The notes under the pieces: generated by a model
Seen by the model: the letters and a program-made list of their open reading frames with translations, nothing else
Database searches by the model: none
What the model was told of the DNA's origin: nothing
Shown here: one piece after another, positions 1 through 6,524 of the stretch
Layout of the letters: every line of letters begins with the position of its first letter
Position numbering within the stretch: the stretch's first letter is position 1
Translations under genes and position numbers: made by a program
Assembly (NCBI GenBank): GCA_937907715.1
Contig: CALERM010000113.1
Span: 1 to 11,034, forward strand
Length of the DNA: 11,034 nucleotides
Direction: 5' to 3'
Source of the DNA: an uncultured Clostridia bacterium
GTDB lineage: Bacteria; Bacillota; Clostridia; Oscillospirales; Oscillospiraceae

Positions 1-128
1 ACCTGTCCGAGCGCGGCAAGATCCTGCCCCGCCGCACGACTGGTACCTGCGCTGCTCATCAGCGTCAGCTGACGGTCGCCATCAAGCGCGCCCGCCACAT
101 CGCCCTGCTGCCGTACGTAGCAGAATAA
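1..128 (+). CDS. rpsR: 30S ribosomal protein S18, C-terminal part (5' end outside window)
   Basis: Reading from base 3, the frame gives 41 residues ending in a TAA at 126-128. They include GKILPRRTTGTCAAHQRQ and LTVAIKRARHIALLPYV, which is the highly conserved C-terminal half of bacterial S18. S18 is a small-subunit ribosomal protein that binds together with S6 on the platform of the 30S particle. In most Firmicutes it is the last gene of an rpsF-ssb-rpsR operon; the upstream genes would lie outside the window. The strong hairpin terminator just after the stop fits an operon end. The identification is secure from sequence alone; only the N-terminal half is missing because of the window edge. 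Confidence 0.96.
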   Translation, partial: LSERGKILPRRTTGTCAAHQRQLTVAIKRARHIALLPYVAE

Positions 129-130
129 GA

Positions 131-169
131 GATAAAAAAATTCCGTCCCTGGGGCGGAATTTTTTTATC
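131..169 (+). terminator. Rho-independent terminator after rpsR
   Basis: A 17-bp stem (131-147 with 153-169) is closed by a five-base CCTGG loop, with a single G-T wobble. The GC core (CCG/CGG) is flanked by a run of A on the left and seven T on the right, so it can terminate in both directions. It starts two bases after the rpsR stop codon. Confidence 0.9.
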
Positions 170-170
170 T

Positions 171-338
171 TCGGCAAAAGCAGGCTTTTGCCGAGAGGGA
201 TTGCAGCCCGACTGCGCGCAGAATTTTTGTCCCAGCGGGACAAAAATTCTACACTTGCGGGCTGAGCTGAATTTTTCCGGTCGGCGGAGCCGCCGGATAA
301 AATGGATTTGAATTTTTTCGCGCCGTGCGCGGCGCGAA
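171..338. repeat. Cluster of four palindromes between rpsR and rlmH
   Basis: This stretch has no plausible gene but is packed with inverted repeats. (1) 171-180 with 185-194: perfect 10-bp stem, TCGGCAAAAG, loop CAGG. (2) 220-233 with 237-250: perfect 14-bp stem, AGAATTTTTGTCCC, loop AGC, itself enclosed by a 7-bp outer stem CAGCCCG/CGGGCTG (204-210 with 258-264). (3) 282-287 with 290-295: CGGCGG/CCGCCG. (4) 317-325 with 330-338: 9-bp stem TTCGCGCCG, loop TGCG. The word GAATTTTT recurs at 221, 269 and 310, and also in the preceding terminator. Such an array looks like a REP/MITE-type intergenic element, or a structured transcript; copy number in the genome cannot be judged from one window. 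Confidence 0.6.
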
Positions 339-385
339 CTCTGCGAGGCGGACGCGAGGTCTGTTTTCGTAGGACTCTGCGAGGC
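338..385. repeat. 12-bp direct repeat upstream of rlmH
   Basis: ACTCTGCGAGGC occurs exactly at 338-349 and again at 374-385, and the shorter word GCGAGG appears a third time between them. The second copy lies just ahead of the rlmH ribosome binding site. It may be the border of the palindromic cluster or a small duplication; no function is apparent. Confidence 0.5.
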
Positions 386-398
386 TTGGGGGTACGGT

Positions 399-881
399 AT
401 GTTTTCGATGACACTCATTTGTATGGGGAAGCTCAAGGAGAAGTTTTATATTTCTGCGGCGGAGGAATATAAAAAGCGGCTGGGGGCGTTCTGCTCGTTT
501 CAGCTGCTGGAGCTGCCGGAGTATAAGCTGCCGGAGGACCCGAACCCGACGCAGATTGCGCAGGGGCTTTCCAGGGAGGCCGAGCTGATCCGCGCAAAGA
601 TTCCGAAGGGAAGCTTTTTCTGCGTGCTTGCGCCCGAAGGGAAGATGCTCTCCTCGGAGGAGCTGGCGGGGAAGCTCTCCGACATCAAAAAAAGCGGTCG
701 GTCCAGCGTCTGCTTTCTGATCGGCTCGTCATTCGGTGTGGACGCGGAACTGAAAAAGCAGGCGGATTTTCTTCTTTCCATGAGCCGCATGACGTTTCCG
801 CACCACCTCGCGCGCGTGATGGCGCTCGAGCAGCTTTACAGAGCCGAGTCCATCCAGGCAGGAACAAAATATCATAAATAG
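399..881 (+). CDS. rlmH: 23S rRNA (pseudouridine-1915-N3)-methyltransferase RlmH
   Basis: This SPOUT-class methyltransferase (RlmH/YbeA family) uses S-adenosylmethionine to methylate N3 of pseudouridine 1915 in helix 69 of 23S rRNA on assembled 70S ribosomes. The 160 residues match the usual 155-160. Family landmarks are GKLKEKF near residue 10, GKMLSSEELA at 81-90, the SAM-loop region FLIGSSFG at 106-113 (the family more often has IGGS/IGGA, so the second Gly is Ser here), MTFPHHLARVMALEQLYRA at 131-149, and the invariant C-terminal YHK. The ATG at 399 has a GGGGG run seven bases upstream; an in-frame ATG at 408 has no such site, so 399 is preferred. It stands alone between the rpsR terminator and the DUF1576 gene, a common position for rlmH in Firmicutes only in a loose sense. 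Identification is secure. Confidence 0.96.
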   Translation: MFSMTLICMGKLKEKFYISAAEEYKKRLGAFCSFQLLELPEYKLPEDPNPTQIAQGLSREAELIRAKIPKGSFFCVLAPEGKMLSSEELAGKLSDIKKSGRSSVCFLIGSSFGVDAELKKQADFLLSMSRMTFPHHLARVMALEQLYRAESIQAGTKYHK

Positions 882-887
882 CAGCAC

Positions 888-922
888 GGCGGGCGCGGAA
901 AATCTGGTGTCCGCCGCCTTTT
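888..922 (+). terminator. Possible weak terminator after rlmH
   Basis: GC-rich complementary segments (GGCGG 888-892 with CCGCC 914-918, and GCGGA 895-899 with TCCGC 910-914) precede TTTT at 919-922. The stems cannot all form together without a bulge and the T run is short, so termination would be inefficient at best. Confidence 0.35.
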
Positions 923-945
923 ACGGGGCTTTTCGGATATTTTTC

Positions 946-974
946 TTGCCTTCGCTTCCTTTTTCCGTTAAAAT
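946..974 (+). promoter_or_regulatory. Candidate sigma-70/sigma-A promoter for the DUF1576 unit
   Basis: TTGCCT (946-951) and TAAAAT (969-974) are separated by 17 bases, in an AT-richer pocket of an otherwise GC-rich region. Transcription would begin near 981, about 65 bases before the ATG at 1046. Each box has one or two deviations from consensus. Confidence 0.5.
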
Positions 975-1045
975 AAAGGCGCGTGCCGTAAAGAAACTGT
1001 TACATTTTCTCCCTTCGCGCCATTTTTTTCGGAAAGGATGCTATT

Positions 1046-2329
1046 ATGAAGAAAACCGCCGCTTCCTCCCGCTCAGACCGGCAAAGTCCGGTGCTGCGCG
1101 GTGTGCTTCCTGCGCTGTGCGTGGTGCTTGCTGCGTTTGCTTTTGTTTCGCAGCCGCCGCGGGAACTGCTGCACGGCTTGCAGCAGATTCTTCTCTCCGA
1201 CGCCGGGCTCATTACAGACCCTGCCGTCACCGGCGGCGTGGGCGCCGCGCTTTTCAATGCCGCGCTGGTGCTGGCGTTAAGTACGGCGCTGGTCTATGCG
1301 ATGCGCCTTCCCGTGACGGGGCTGACGTTTGCGTGCCTTTTCATGATGGCAGGCTTCAGCCTGCTGGGCAAGAACCTTCTGAACATTCTGCCCGTGCTGC
1401 TCGGCGGCTGGCTCTACGCAAAATTTCAGGGAGAGCCGTTCTCAAAATATATCTATCAGACGCTGTTTTCCACGTGCCTGTCGCCGCTGGTGAGCTTCTG
1501 GCTGGTGCATCTGCCCGCCGGCTGGTGTATTCCCGCGATGCTGTTTTCCGGCGTCGCCATCGGCTTTTTCGTGCCGCCCATCGCGGGCTACACGGTCAAG
1601 CTCCATCAGGGCTTCGATCTTTATAACGTCGGCTTTGCCGCGGGCTTTCTCGGGCTCGGCATCGCGAGCATCTGCAAGGGGCTGGGCGTCGAGTTTGTCA
1701 CGGAGCTGCAATGGGGGGTTGAAGACCACGAGACGTTTTTGTGGCTGCTGCGGGTGATTCTGCTGGGGCTGCTGCTTGCGGGCGTCTATCTCGGCTGCCG
1801 CCGACCGCGCGATTATATTTCGCTGCTGCGCCATTCGGGTCGTTCGGTTGCGGACTTTATCCTGATGGACGGCGCAGCGCCGACGCTGGTCAACATGGCG
1901 TTTACGGGCGCAATCGGGCTTGTGTACCTGCTGGCGCTGTATCCGTTCGGCGTGCGGCTCAACGGACCGCTGGTCTGCTGCGTGCTGAGCATGACGGGCT
2001 TTGCCGCGTTCGGCAAGCACCCGAAAAACATTCTTCCGGTGATGGCGGGCGCGTGCCTTGCCAAGGCGCTGCTCGTCGCCGTGCCGTTCACCGCGCCGGG
2101 TCCGCTGCTTGCCGTGCTGTTCTGCACGGGGCTTGCGCCGATTGCCGGTCAGTTCGGTCCCATTTGGGGCATGGTTGCAGGCTTCCTGCACATGACCATC
2201 GTCCAGAACACCTCCATTTTGCATGGGGGCATGAATCTCTACAACAACGGCTTTGCCGCAGGTCTGGTCTGCGTGCTGCTGCTTCCGATCATTGAAGCGC
2301 TGCGCAGCCGCTCAAAGGAGGAACCATGA
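1046..2329 (+). CDS. DUF1576 family polytopic membrane protein
   Basis: The 427-residue product is strongly hydrophobic, with around ten or more probable membrane segments after a short basic N-terminus (MKKTAASSRSDRQ). It belongs to the DUF1576 family, whose members carry two copies of a domain of roughly 180 residues. The duplication is plain: GFSLLGKNLLNILPVLLGG (103-121) matches GFAAFGKHPKNILPVMAGA (318-336), and LYNVGFAAG (192-200) matches LYNNGFAAG (398-406). Inverted or tandem duplications with conserved Gly/Asn/Pro loops are typical of transporters and channels, so a transport role is a reasonable inference, but no substrate is known to me. GGAAAGGA eight bases ahead of the ATG supports this start. 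The stop overlaps the next gene's ATG (ATGA), implying translational coupling to the 120-residue protein. Family call is confident; function is unknown. Confidence 0.88.
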   Translation: MKKTAASSRSDRQSPVLRGVLPALCVVLAAFAFVSQPPRELLHGLQQILLSDAGLITDPAVTGGVGAALFNAALVLALSTALVYAMRLPVTGLTFACLFMMAGFSLLGKNLLNILPVLLGGWLYAKFQGEPFSKYIYQTLFSTCLSPLVSFWLVHLPAGWCIPAMLFSGVAIGFFVPPIAGYTVKLHQGFDLYNVGFAAGFLGLGIASICKGLGVEFVTELQWGVEDHETFLWLLRVILLGLLLAGVYLGCRRPRDYISLLRHSGRSVADFILMDGAAPTLVNMAFTGAIGLVYLLALYPFGVRLNGPLVCCVLSMTGFAAFGKHPKNILPVMAGACLAKALLVAVPFTAPGPLLAVLFCTGLAPIAGQFGPIWGMVAGFLHMTIVQNTSILHGGMNLYNNGFAAGLVCVLLLPIIEALRSRSKEEP

Positions 2330-2688
2330 AGCAACGACATCCGCAAGCCCGGCAGAAAATGAGCCGGATCATCGACGAAATCGGCGCGGCGCTGTTTGCC
2401 TGCGGCGCGACGGAGGTCTCTCTCCGGCTGAAAAAAGAACCGGAAGGACTGCGCCTTCTGGTTCAGGGGGATTATACCGCCGAAAACCGCCCGAAGCTCG
2501 AACGGCTCGCGAAGCTCCTGCAGCCCGAAATCCGCGACCCGGCGCTTGCCGAGACGTTCTGGGAGCTTGCCGGCGCCGATCTGGCGCACGACACGTCGGA
2601 GCTGGCGCTGGTGGGGCAGATTTTAGACGGCGCGCACGTCTGCATCGAGGACGCGGGCGTCCACATGGACCTGTTCGTTGCCCGCTGA
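2326..2688 (+). CDS. Conserved-looking hypothetical protein coupled to DUF1576
   Basis: I do not recognise this 120-residue soluble protein by name. It has no signal peptide and no membrane segment. Its start overlaps the DUF1576 stop as ATGA, and the ribosome binding site (AAAGGAGGAA) lies inside the end of that gene, so the two are probably made together. The order of elements recalls a GHKL/HATPase fold: an opening helix (IIDEIGAALFACGATE, 15-30), a strand pair (VSLRLKKEPEGLRLLVQGD, 31-49), and a final helix-strand-strand unit (ELALVGQILDGAHVCIED, 92-109, then HMDLFVAR). However, the catalytic Asn and the glycine-rich ATP-lid boxes are not evident, so any relationship is to a degenerate, perhaps non-catalytic version; this is inference from pattern only. 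Its last 66 bases overlap the RluA-family gene on the other strand. Confidence 0.75.
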   Translation: MKQRHPQARQKMSRIIDEIGAALFACGATEVSLRLKKEPEGLRLLVQGDYTAENRPKLERLAKLLQPEIRDPALAETFWELAGADLAHDTSELALVGQILDGAHVCIEDAGVHMDLFVAR

Positions 2689-3549
2689 AACGCTCTGCCG
2701 GGAGGAAATGACGAGCGGCTGCCCCGTCACAGGGTGCAAAAGCGCCAGCCTTGCTGCCAGCAGCTGCTGGCTGAACAGCCCGTGTGTGCCGGAATAAAGG
2801 GCGGACGCGGGCGAGCAGTACTGCGGGTCGCCGAGAATCGGAAAGCCCGCCGCCTTGCAGTGCAGGCGCAGCTGGTGCGTCCTGCCGGTCACGGGAGTGA
2901 GGGCAAGGACGCTCGTCTGATCTGCTGCCGAGATCACCCGGTAGCGGCTCACGGCGCGCTTTCCGCGCGGGTCGACCATGCGCAGAAGACTCCCGTTTCC
3001 GAGCTTATAGACCGGCAGTGAAATTTCGCCCGCGGCTTTTTCCGGGCAGCCGAAGACTGCCGCCAGATAGGTCTTATGAATCGCGCCGTCTTTCATCAGC
3101 TGGCAGAGCTTCGCGTGGATGTGCGCATTTTTTGCCAGCAGGACCACGCCGAAGGTGTCGCGGTCGAGCCGCGTGACGGGGTGAATGCCGCAGGGCTGGC
3201 TTGTTCGCGCATAATAGCCCAGCAGCGCGTTTGCCAGCGTCCCCTCGTTTTTGCGCGGCGACGGATGGACGAGCTGCCCGGCGGGCTTGTCGAGCGCGAT
3301 CATGTACGCATCCTCATATAAAATATGGATCGGCAGCGCCTGAGGCAAAAAGCCCTCGGGCGCTTCTTCTATGCGCACGGTGATTTTCTGTCCGGACCTG
3401 ACGCGCGCGTTGGTGTGAACGGGCGTGCCGTCGAGAAAGAAAGCATTCTGCCATTTGAGCCGCTTGACCAGTCCCGAGGAAAGCGAAAGCTCGCCCCGCA
3501 GAAACGTCAAAAGCGCTCCTTCTCGCTGCGCCGTATGGGAAAGCAGCAT
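2623..3549 (-). CDS. RluA-family 23S-type pseudouridine synthase
   Basis: This 308-residue protein would convert uridine to pseudouridine in structured RNA. An S4-like RNA-binding domain is visible at about 12-60 (SSGLVKRLKWQNAFFLDG, then RVRSGQKITV). The catalytic domain follows: ALDKPAGQLVHPS (85-97), the active-site motif VTRLDRDTFG (125-134) with Asp129 as the expected nucleophile, GRTHQLRLH (222-230) and ILGDPQY (238-244). Which uridine it modifies cannot be told; RluD-like is the nearest class. The ATG at 3549 is chosen because AAAGGAGG lies nine bases upstream; an in-frame ATG at 3609 has no such site. It sits 85 bases downstream of ytvI on the same strand. The family-conserved part ends near residue 285; the last 21 residues are an extension read antisense through the 3' end of the neighbouring gene. 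Confidence 0.92.
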   Translation of the reverse strand: MLLSHTAQREGALLTFLRGELSLSSGLVKRLKWQNAFFLDGTPVHTNARVRSGQKITVRIEEAPEGFLPQALPIHILYEDAYMIALDKPAGQLVHPSPRKNEGTLANALLGYYARTSQPCGIHPVTRLDRDTFGVVLLAKNAHIHAKLCQLMKDGAIHKTYLAAVFGCPEKAAGEISLPVYKLGNGSLLRMVDPRGKRAVSRYRVISAADQTSVLALTPVTGRTHQLRLHCKAAGFPILGDPQYCSPASALYSGTHGLFSQQLLAARLALLHPVTGQPLVISSRQSVSAGNEQVHVDARVLDADVRAV

Positions 3550-3634
3550 GCGCGCCCGCCTCCTTTCCGGGTTTTCCCGGACAAAATCGTCCCCTGTATC
3601 ATACCGCAAAGCGCGCGCAATCGCAAGCGGCAGC

Positions 3635-4741
3635 TTACCCGGCGCGCTCCGGCTTTTTTTCGTGCGATACCGGCGCTTCGTCCGGCGTGCGCGCCATGAT
3701 GGACCGGTAGAGCTGGCAGCAGAAAACCGCCAGCAGCGGAAACACGATCATTCCTGCCACGCCCATCACACGGTAGCCCACGTAAAGCGCCGCCAGCGTC
3801 GCCACCGGCGGAAGCCCGATCTGCCCGCCGAGCAGCCGCGGCTCCAGAGCCTGCCGCGTCAGCGCCGCCACTGCGTACAGCAGCAGAAGCCCCACGCCGC
3901 AGCGTGTGTCTCCCCGCAGAAACTGCGCCATGCTCCAGGGAATCAGTACCGTTCCCGTGCCGAAAACCGGCAGCGCATCGATGATCGTAAGCAGAAGCGC
4001 AAACAGGATTGCATACTCCACGCGCAGGAAGAAAAAGCCCGCCGTCAGAATCAGAAACGTGATGCCCATGAGCTTTCCCTGCGCCCGCAGCCACGCGCCG
4101 AGCGTCATGGACAGGTGCGTGCGTACCTTCGAGAGCTTCTGCCGCCAGGCTTGCGGCACATGGCGGACATACAGATGCTTCAGCTCTTCGAGCTGAGAAG
4201 AGAACATAAAGCTCGACAAAACCGCCGTCACCGCGCCGAGCACCAGATCGGGAAGCCTTCCCAGAAACCCCGAAGCAAACAGAAAGAGCTTTTCATAGAG
4301 CTTCGTGCCAAGCGCCGCGCCGCTTTCAAAAAAGCTCGTCAGCCCCGCGCGAAGCCCGGAACCGATGCCGTCCGGAAATTTGTCCGCGATGGCATACAGC
4401 CGCGCCTGCAGCGCCGTTGCCGGTTCCTCCAGCCGCCCCGCCAGCTGCGGCAGCTGGTGCAGGAACCCTCCGACCTGGCGGCACAGAAGCCGGCACAGCA
4501 AAAATGCGCCCGCGCCGAACGCCGCGTAAAGCCCCAGCACGCACACAAACGAGCAAAGCCCCAGCGGAAGCCCGCTTTTCCGCTGCAAAACGCCGACCGG
4601 CTTTTTCGCCAGCTCCGCCACGCCAAGCCCGATAAAAAGCGGCAGCAGCAGCGGAAACAGAACCGCCGCAAACAGCCACAGCCCCAGCGCCGCGCCCGCA
4701 GCAATCAGCGCCATGGTCCCCAGCTTTCTCGCGCGCAACAC
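3635..4741 (-). CDS. ytvI: AI-2E-family transporter, sporulation membrane protein YtvI type
   Basis: The 368-residue product is a polytopic membrane protein of the AI-2E exporter (PerM/YhhT) superfamily. Two hydrophobic hairpins open it (10-45 and 58-86), followed by a long soluble middle with amphipathic helices (about 90-215) and a C-terminal membrane block (225-345). Hallmarks are IDALPVFGTGTVLIPW (254-269) and PRLLGGQIGLPP (301-312). This layout and motif fit the YtvI branch, linked in Bacillus and Clostridia to sporulation; the transported molecule is unknown. The best start is GTG at 4741, with AAAGGGGG six bases upstream; a TTG at 4738 is also possible and the ATG at 4813 lies too far upstream, inside the promoter of the divergent gene. 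It probably heads a two-gene transcript with the pseudouridine synthase. The superfamily is sure, the YtvI assignment likely. Confidence 0.87.
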   Translation of the reverse strand: MLRARKLGTMALIAAGAALGLWLFAAVLFPLLLPLFIGLGVAELAKKPVGVLQRKSGLPLGLCSFVCVLGLYAAFGAGAFLLCRLLCRQVGGFLHQLPQLAGRLEEPATALQARLYAIADKFPDGIGSGLRAGLTSFFESGAALGTKLYEKLFLFASGFLGRLPDLVLGAVTAVLSSFMFSSQLEELKHLYVRHVPQAWRQKLSKVRTHLSMTLGAWLRAQGKLMGITFLILTAGFFFLRVEYAILFALLLTIIDALPVFGTGTVLIPWSMAQFLRGDTRCGVGLLLLYAVAALTRQALEPRLLGGQIGLPPVATLAALYVGYRVMGVAGMIVFPLLAVFCCQLYRSIMARTPDEAPVSHEKKPERAG

Positions 4742-4778
4742 ACAACACCCCCTTTTGTAATTTTTTCCGAAATTCCTC

Positions 4779-4807
4779 TTGCTTTTTTGTGAAGTATGAT
4801 GTATAGT
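4779..4807 (+). promoter_or_regulatory. Sigma-A promoter of the ACT-adh-hom-lysC operon
   Basis: TTGCTT (4779-4784) and TATAGT (4802-4807) are spaced by 17 bases. A start near 4814 gives a leader of only about 48 bases before the ATG at 4862, too short for a T-box or other riboswitch, so control is likely at initiation or through the ACT protein. The same TATA core read on the minus strand (TATACA) could serve ytvI. Confidence 0.68.
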
Positions 4808-4861
4808 GGTCACAACAAGCGGACATATGCTTGCTTAGCAAAGACAAACGAGGTGAACATC

Positions 4862-5302
4862 ATGGAAAAAGCCCCAAAATACTTCATTGTGGACTCCTCC
4901 GCGCTGCCCGAAATTTTCCGGAAGGTCGCAGAGGCAAAGCGCATGCTGGAAACCGGCGAGACCGACAAGGTCAACGTCGCCGCCAAAGCCGTCGGCATCA
5001 GCCGCAGCGCGTTCTATAAGTACCGCGACTGCATCTCTCCGTTCCAGAATATGATGGCAGGACGCATTATTACCTTCCAGATGGTTCTGAAGGACAAGGC
5101 TGGCGTTCTGTCCTCGATATTATCCATTTTTGCCAATTGCGGCGCAAATATACTGACCATCAACCAGTCTATTCCGACCGGCGGCAAGGCAATGGTTACG
5201 ATCTCTGCCGAGACAGGCGCGCTCGTCTGTCCGATTGAGGAACTGACGCGGCAGCTCAGCGAGACCCGCGGCGTCGTGCGCGCCGAGGCGGTCGCCGGAT
5301 AA
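4862..5302 (+). CDS. pheB: ACT domain-containing protein, PheB type (UPF0735 family)
   Basis: This 146-residue protein belongs to the PheB/UPF0735 family: a short helix-turn-helix-like N-terminal part (DKVNVAAKAVGISRSAFYKY, 35-54) followed by an ACT domain (about 70-143; RIITFQMVLKDKAGVLSSIL, then NILTINQSIP). ACT domains bind amino acids and act as allosteric sensors; PheB was named for a tie to phenylalanine metabolism in Bacillus, but its exact role is not settled. First in an operon with hom and lysC, it may sense threonine, homoserine or a related amino acid; this is inference from position. The ATG at 4862 has GAGGTG six bases upstream; the ATG at 4796 is rejected because it lies before the promoter's -10 box. 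The downstream gene begins 20 bases after the stop with AAGGAGG. Confidence 0.9.
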   Translation: MEKAPKYFIVDSSALPEIFRKVAEAKRMLETGETDKVNVAAKAVGISRSAFYKYRDCISPFQNMMAGRIITFQMVLKDKAGVLSSILSIFANCGANILTINQSIPTGGKAMVTISAETGALVCPIEELTRQLSETRGVVRAEAVAG

Positions 5303-5321
5303 GAAGGAGGAAACAATTCTC

Positions 5322-6512
5322 ATGCAGGCATTTGAATATTGCGTCCCGACGCGCATTGTGTTCGGCAGAGACAGCGCAGAGAAGCTGCCCGGGCAGCTGA
5401 AGAAAAGCGGCGCAAGCCGCGTGCTTGTGGTCTACGGCGGACACAGCGCGAAGAAAAGCGGTCTGCTGGACCGGGTGCTGGCGCTGCTCGATGGCGCGGG
5501 CGTTTCGTATGCCACGCTCGGCGGCGTGCAGCCGAACCCGCATCTGGGTCTTGCGCGCGAGGGCGTCAAAAAGGCAATCGCCATGGACGCGCAGCTGATT
5601 CTCGCCATCGGCGGCGGCAGCGTCATCGACACCGCGAAGGCAATCGCCCACGGAAGAGCAAATCCGGACACCGACATCTGGGACTTCTGGCTCGGAAAGA
5701 AGAAGGTCGAAAAGACCACGCCCGTCGGCGTCATTCTCACCATTCCCGCCTCCGGCAGCGAGACGAGCGACTCTGCCGTCCTCACCGACGAAACCATTTT
5801 GCAGAAGCGCGGGCTGAATACCGATTTTAACCGCCCGGCATTTGCCATCATGGACCCTGCGCTTGCCGCAACGCTTCCCCGGCGGCAGGTCGCCTGCGGC
5901 GTGACGGACATTCTGATGCACACGTTAGAGCGCTATTTTAACCCGATTTCCGGCAACGAAACGACGATGCAGCTTGCCGAAAGCGTGCTGCGCGTGACGA
6001 TTGCGAACGGTCCTGCCGCGCTGGATAACCCCGGCGATTACGACGCGATGAGCGAAATTATGTGGTGCGGCAGTCTGTCTCACAACGGGCTGACCGGTCT
6101 CGGCGGCGCAAAGGGCTTTTCGGTCCACCCGGTCAGCTTCGCGCTGAGCGAGAAATTTGACATCATCCACGCAGAAGCGCTTTCCGCGCTCTGGTGCAGC
6201 TGGGCAAGATACGTCTGCAAGGTCAATCCGGAAAACGAGAAGCTCTTTGCCCGCTTTGCCCGCAACGTCTGGGACATTGCAGAGCCCGATATCCATAAGG
6301 CGGCAAATGCCGGCATCGACGCCTCCGAGGCGTATTTCAGAAGCCTCGGCATGCCGGTTTCCATCGGCGCGCTTTCCTGCGGCGTGCAGGATGCGGCAGG
6401 CATCGAGGATCTTGCCGCACGAGTCAGCTACCACGGTACGCGCCGGGTCGGGACGCTGGTCAGTCTGGACCACGAGGCGCTGCGTGACATTTTCGAAATG
6501 GCAAACCACTGA
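5322..6512 (+). CDS. Iron-containing alcohol dehydrogenase (butanol dehydrogenase/YqhD-like)
   Basis: A 396-residue group III, NAD(P)H-dependent alcohol dehydrogenase, normally reducing aldehydes to alcohols. The nucleotide-binding part has VVYGG (37-41) and IGGGSVIDTAKAIA (96-109). The metal site is intact: Asp196 and His200 in the DILMH motif, His269 and His283; these sit exactly two positions after the ligands of E. coli YqhD (Asp194, His198, His267, His281). PNPHLGLAREGVKK (71-84), TIPASGSETS (140-149) and IMDPALAATLP (176-186) are further family blocks. The region around the last ligand (HAEALSALW) departs from the usual HGAGLA, and HPVSFALS replaces the common HxxEHxLS, hinting at an altered substrate pocket. 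It begins 20 bases after the ACT gene and ends 12 bases before hom, firmly inside this operon. The physiological aldehyde is unknown. Confidence 0.93.
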   Translation: MQAFEYCVPTRIVFGRDSAEKLPGQLKKSGASRVLVVYGGHSAKKSGLLDRVLALLDGAGVSYATLGGVQPNPHLGLAREGVKKAIAMDAQLILAIGGGSVIDTAKAIAHGRANPDTDIWDFWLGKKKVEKTTPVGVILTIPASGSETSDSAVLTDETILQKRGLNTDFNRPAFAIMDPALAATLPRRQVACGVTDILMHTLERYFNPISGNETTMQLAESVLRVTIANGPAALDNPGDYDAMSEIMWCGSLSHNGLTGLGGAKGFSVHPVSFALSEKFDIIHAEALSALWCSWARYVCKVNPENEKLFARFARNVWDIAEPDIHKAANAGIDASEAYFRSLGMPVSIGALSCGVQDAAGIEDLAARVSYHGTRRVGTLVSLDHEALRDIFEMANH

Positions 6513-6524
6513 GGAGAATCGTCT

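Noticed and set aside
275..303. Promoter for rlmH using TAAAAT at 298-303
   Set aside because: No acceptable -35 box at 16-18 bases upstream; the segment lies within palindromic GC-rich sequence.
65..436. Minus-strand frames across the palindromic gap upstream of rlmH
   Set aside because: They cross rpsR, a terminator and several palindromes, and have no ribosome binding site or recognisable domain.
907..1626. 239-residue open frame on the plus strand overlapping the start of the DUF1576 gene
   Set aside because: Arg/Ala/Cys-rich composition typical of an off-frame reading of GC-rich DNA; the overlapping frame has a good ribosome binding site and clear family motifs.
1442..2224. 260-residue minus-strand frame opposite the DUF1576 gene
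   Set aside because: Dominated by Arg, His, Gln and Lys with no recognisable motif; antisense shadow.
3550..3609. ATG at 3609 as start of the pseudouridine synthase
   Set aside because: No ribosome binding site there, while the ATG at 3549 has AAAGGAGG nine bases upstream and gives a normal N-terminus.
3425..4792. 455-residue plus-strand frame opposite ytvI
   Set aside because: Extreme Arg/Gln/Lys/His bias and no domain; it mirrors the real minus-strand membrane protein.
4742..4861. T-box, riboswitch or sporulation sigma-F/G promoter in the divergent gap
   Set aside because: The plus-strand leader is only about 48 bases, with no specifier or antiterminator structure. On the minus strand a GCATA and a CATCATA exist, but their spacing of 24 bases is too long for a sigma-G promoter.
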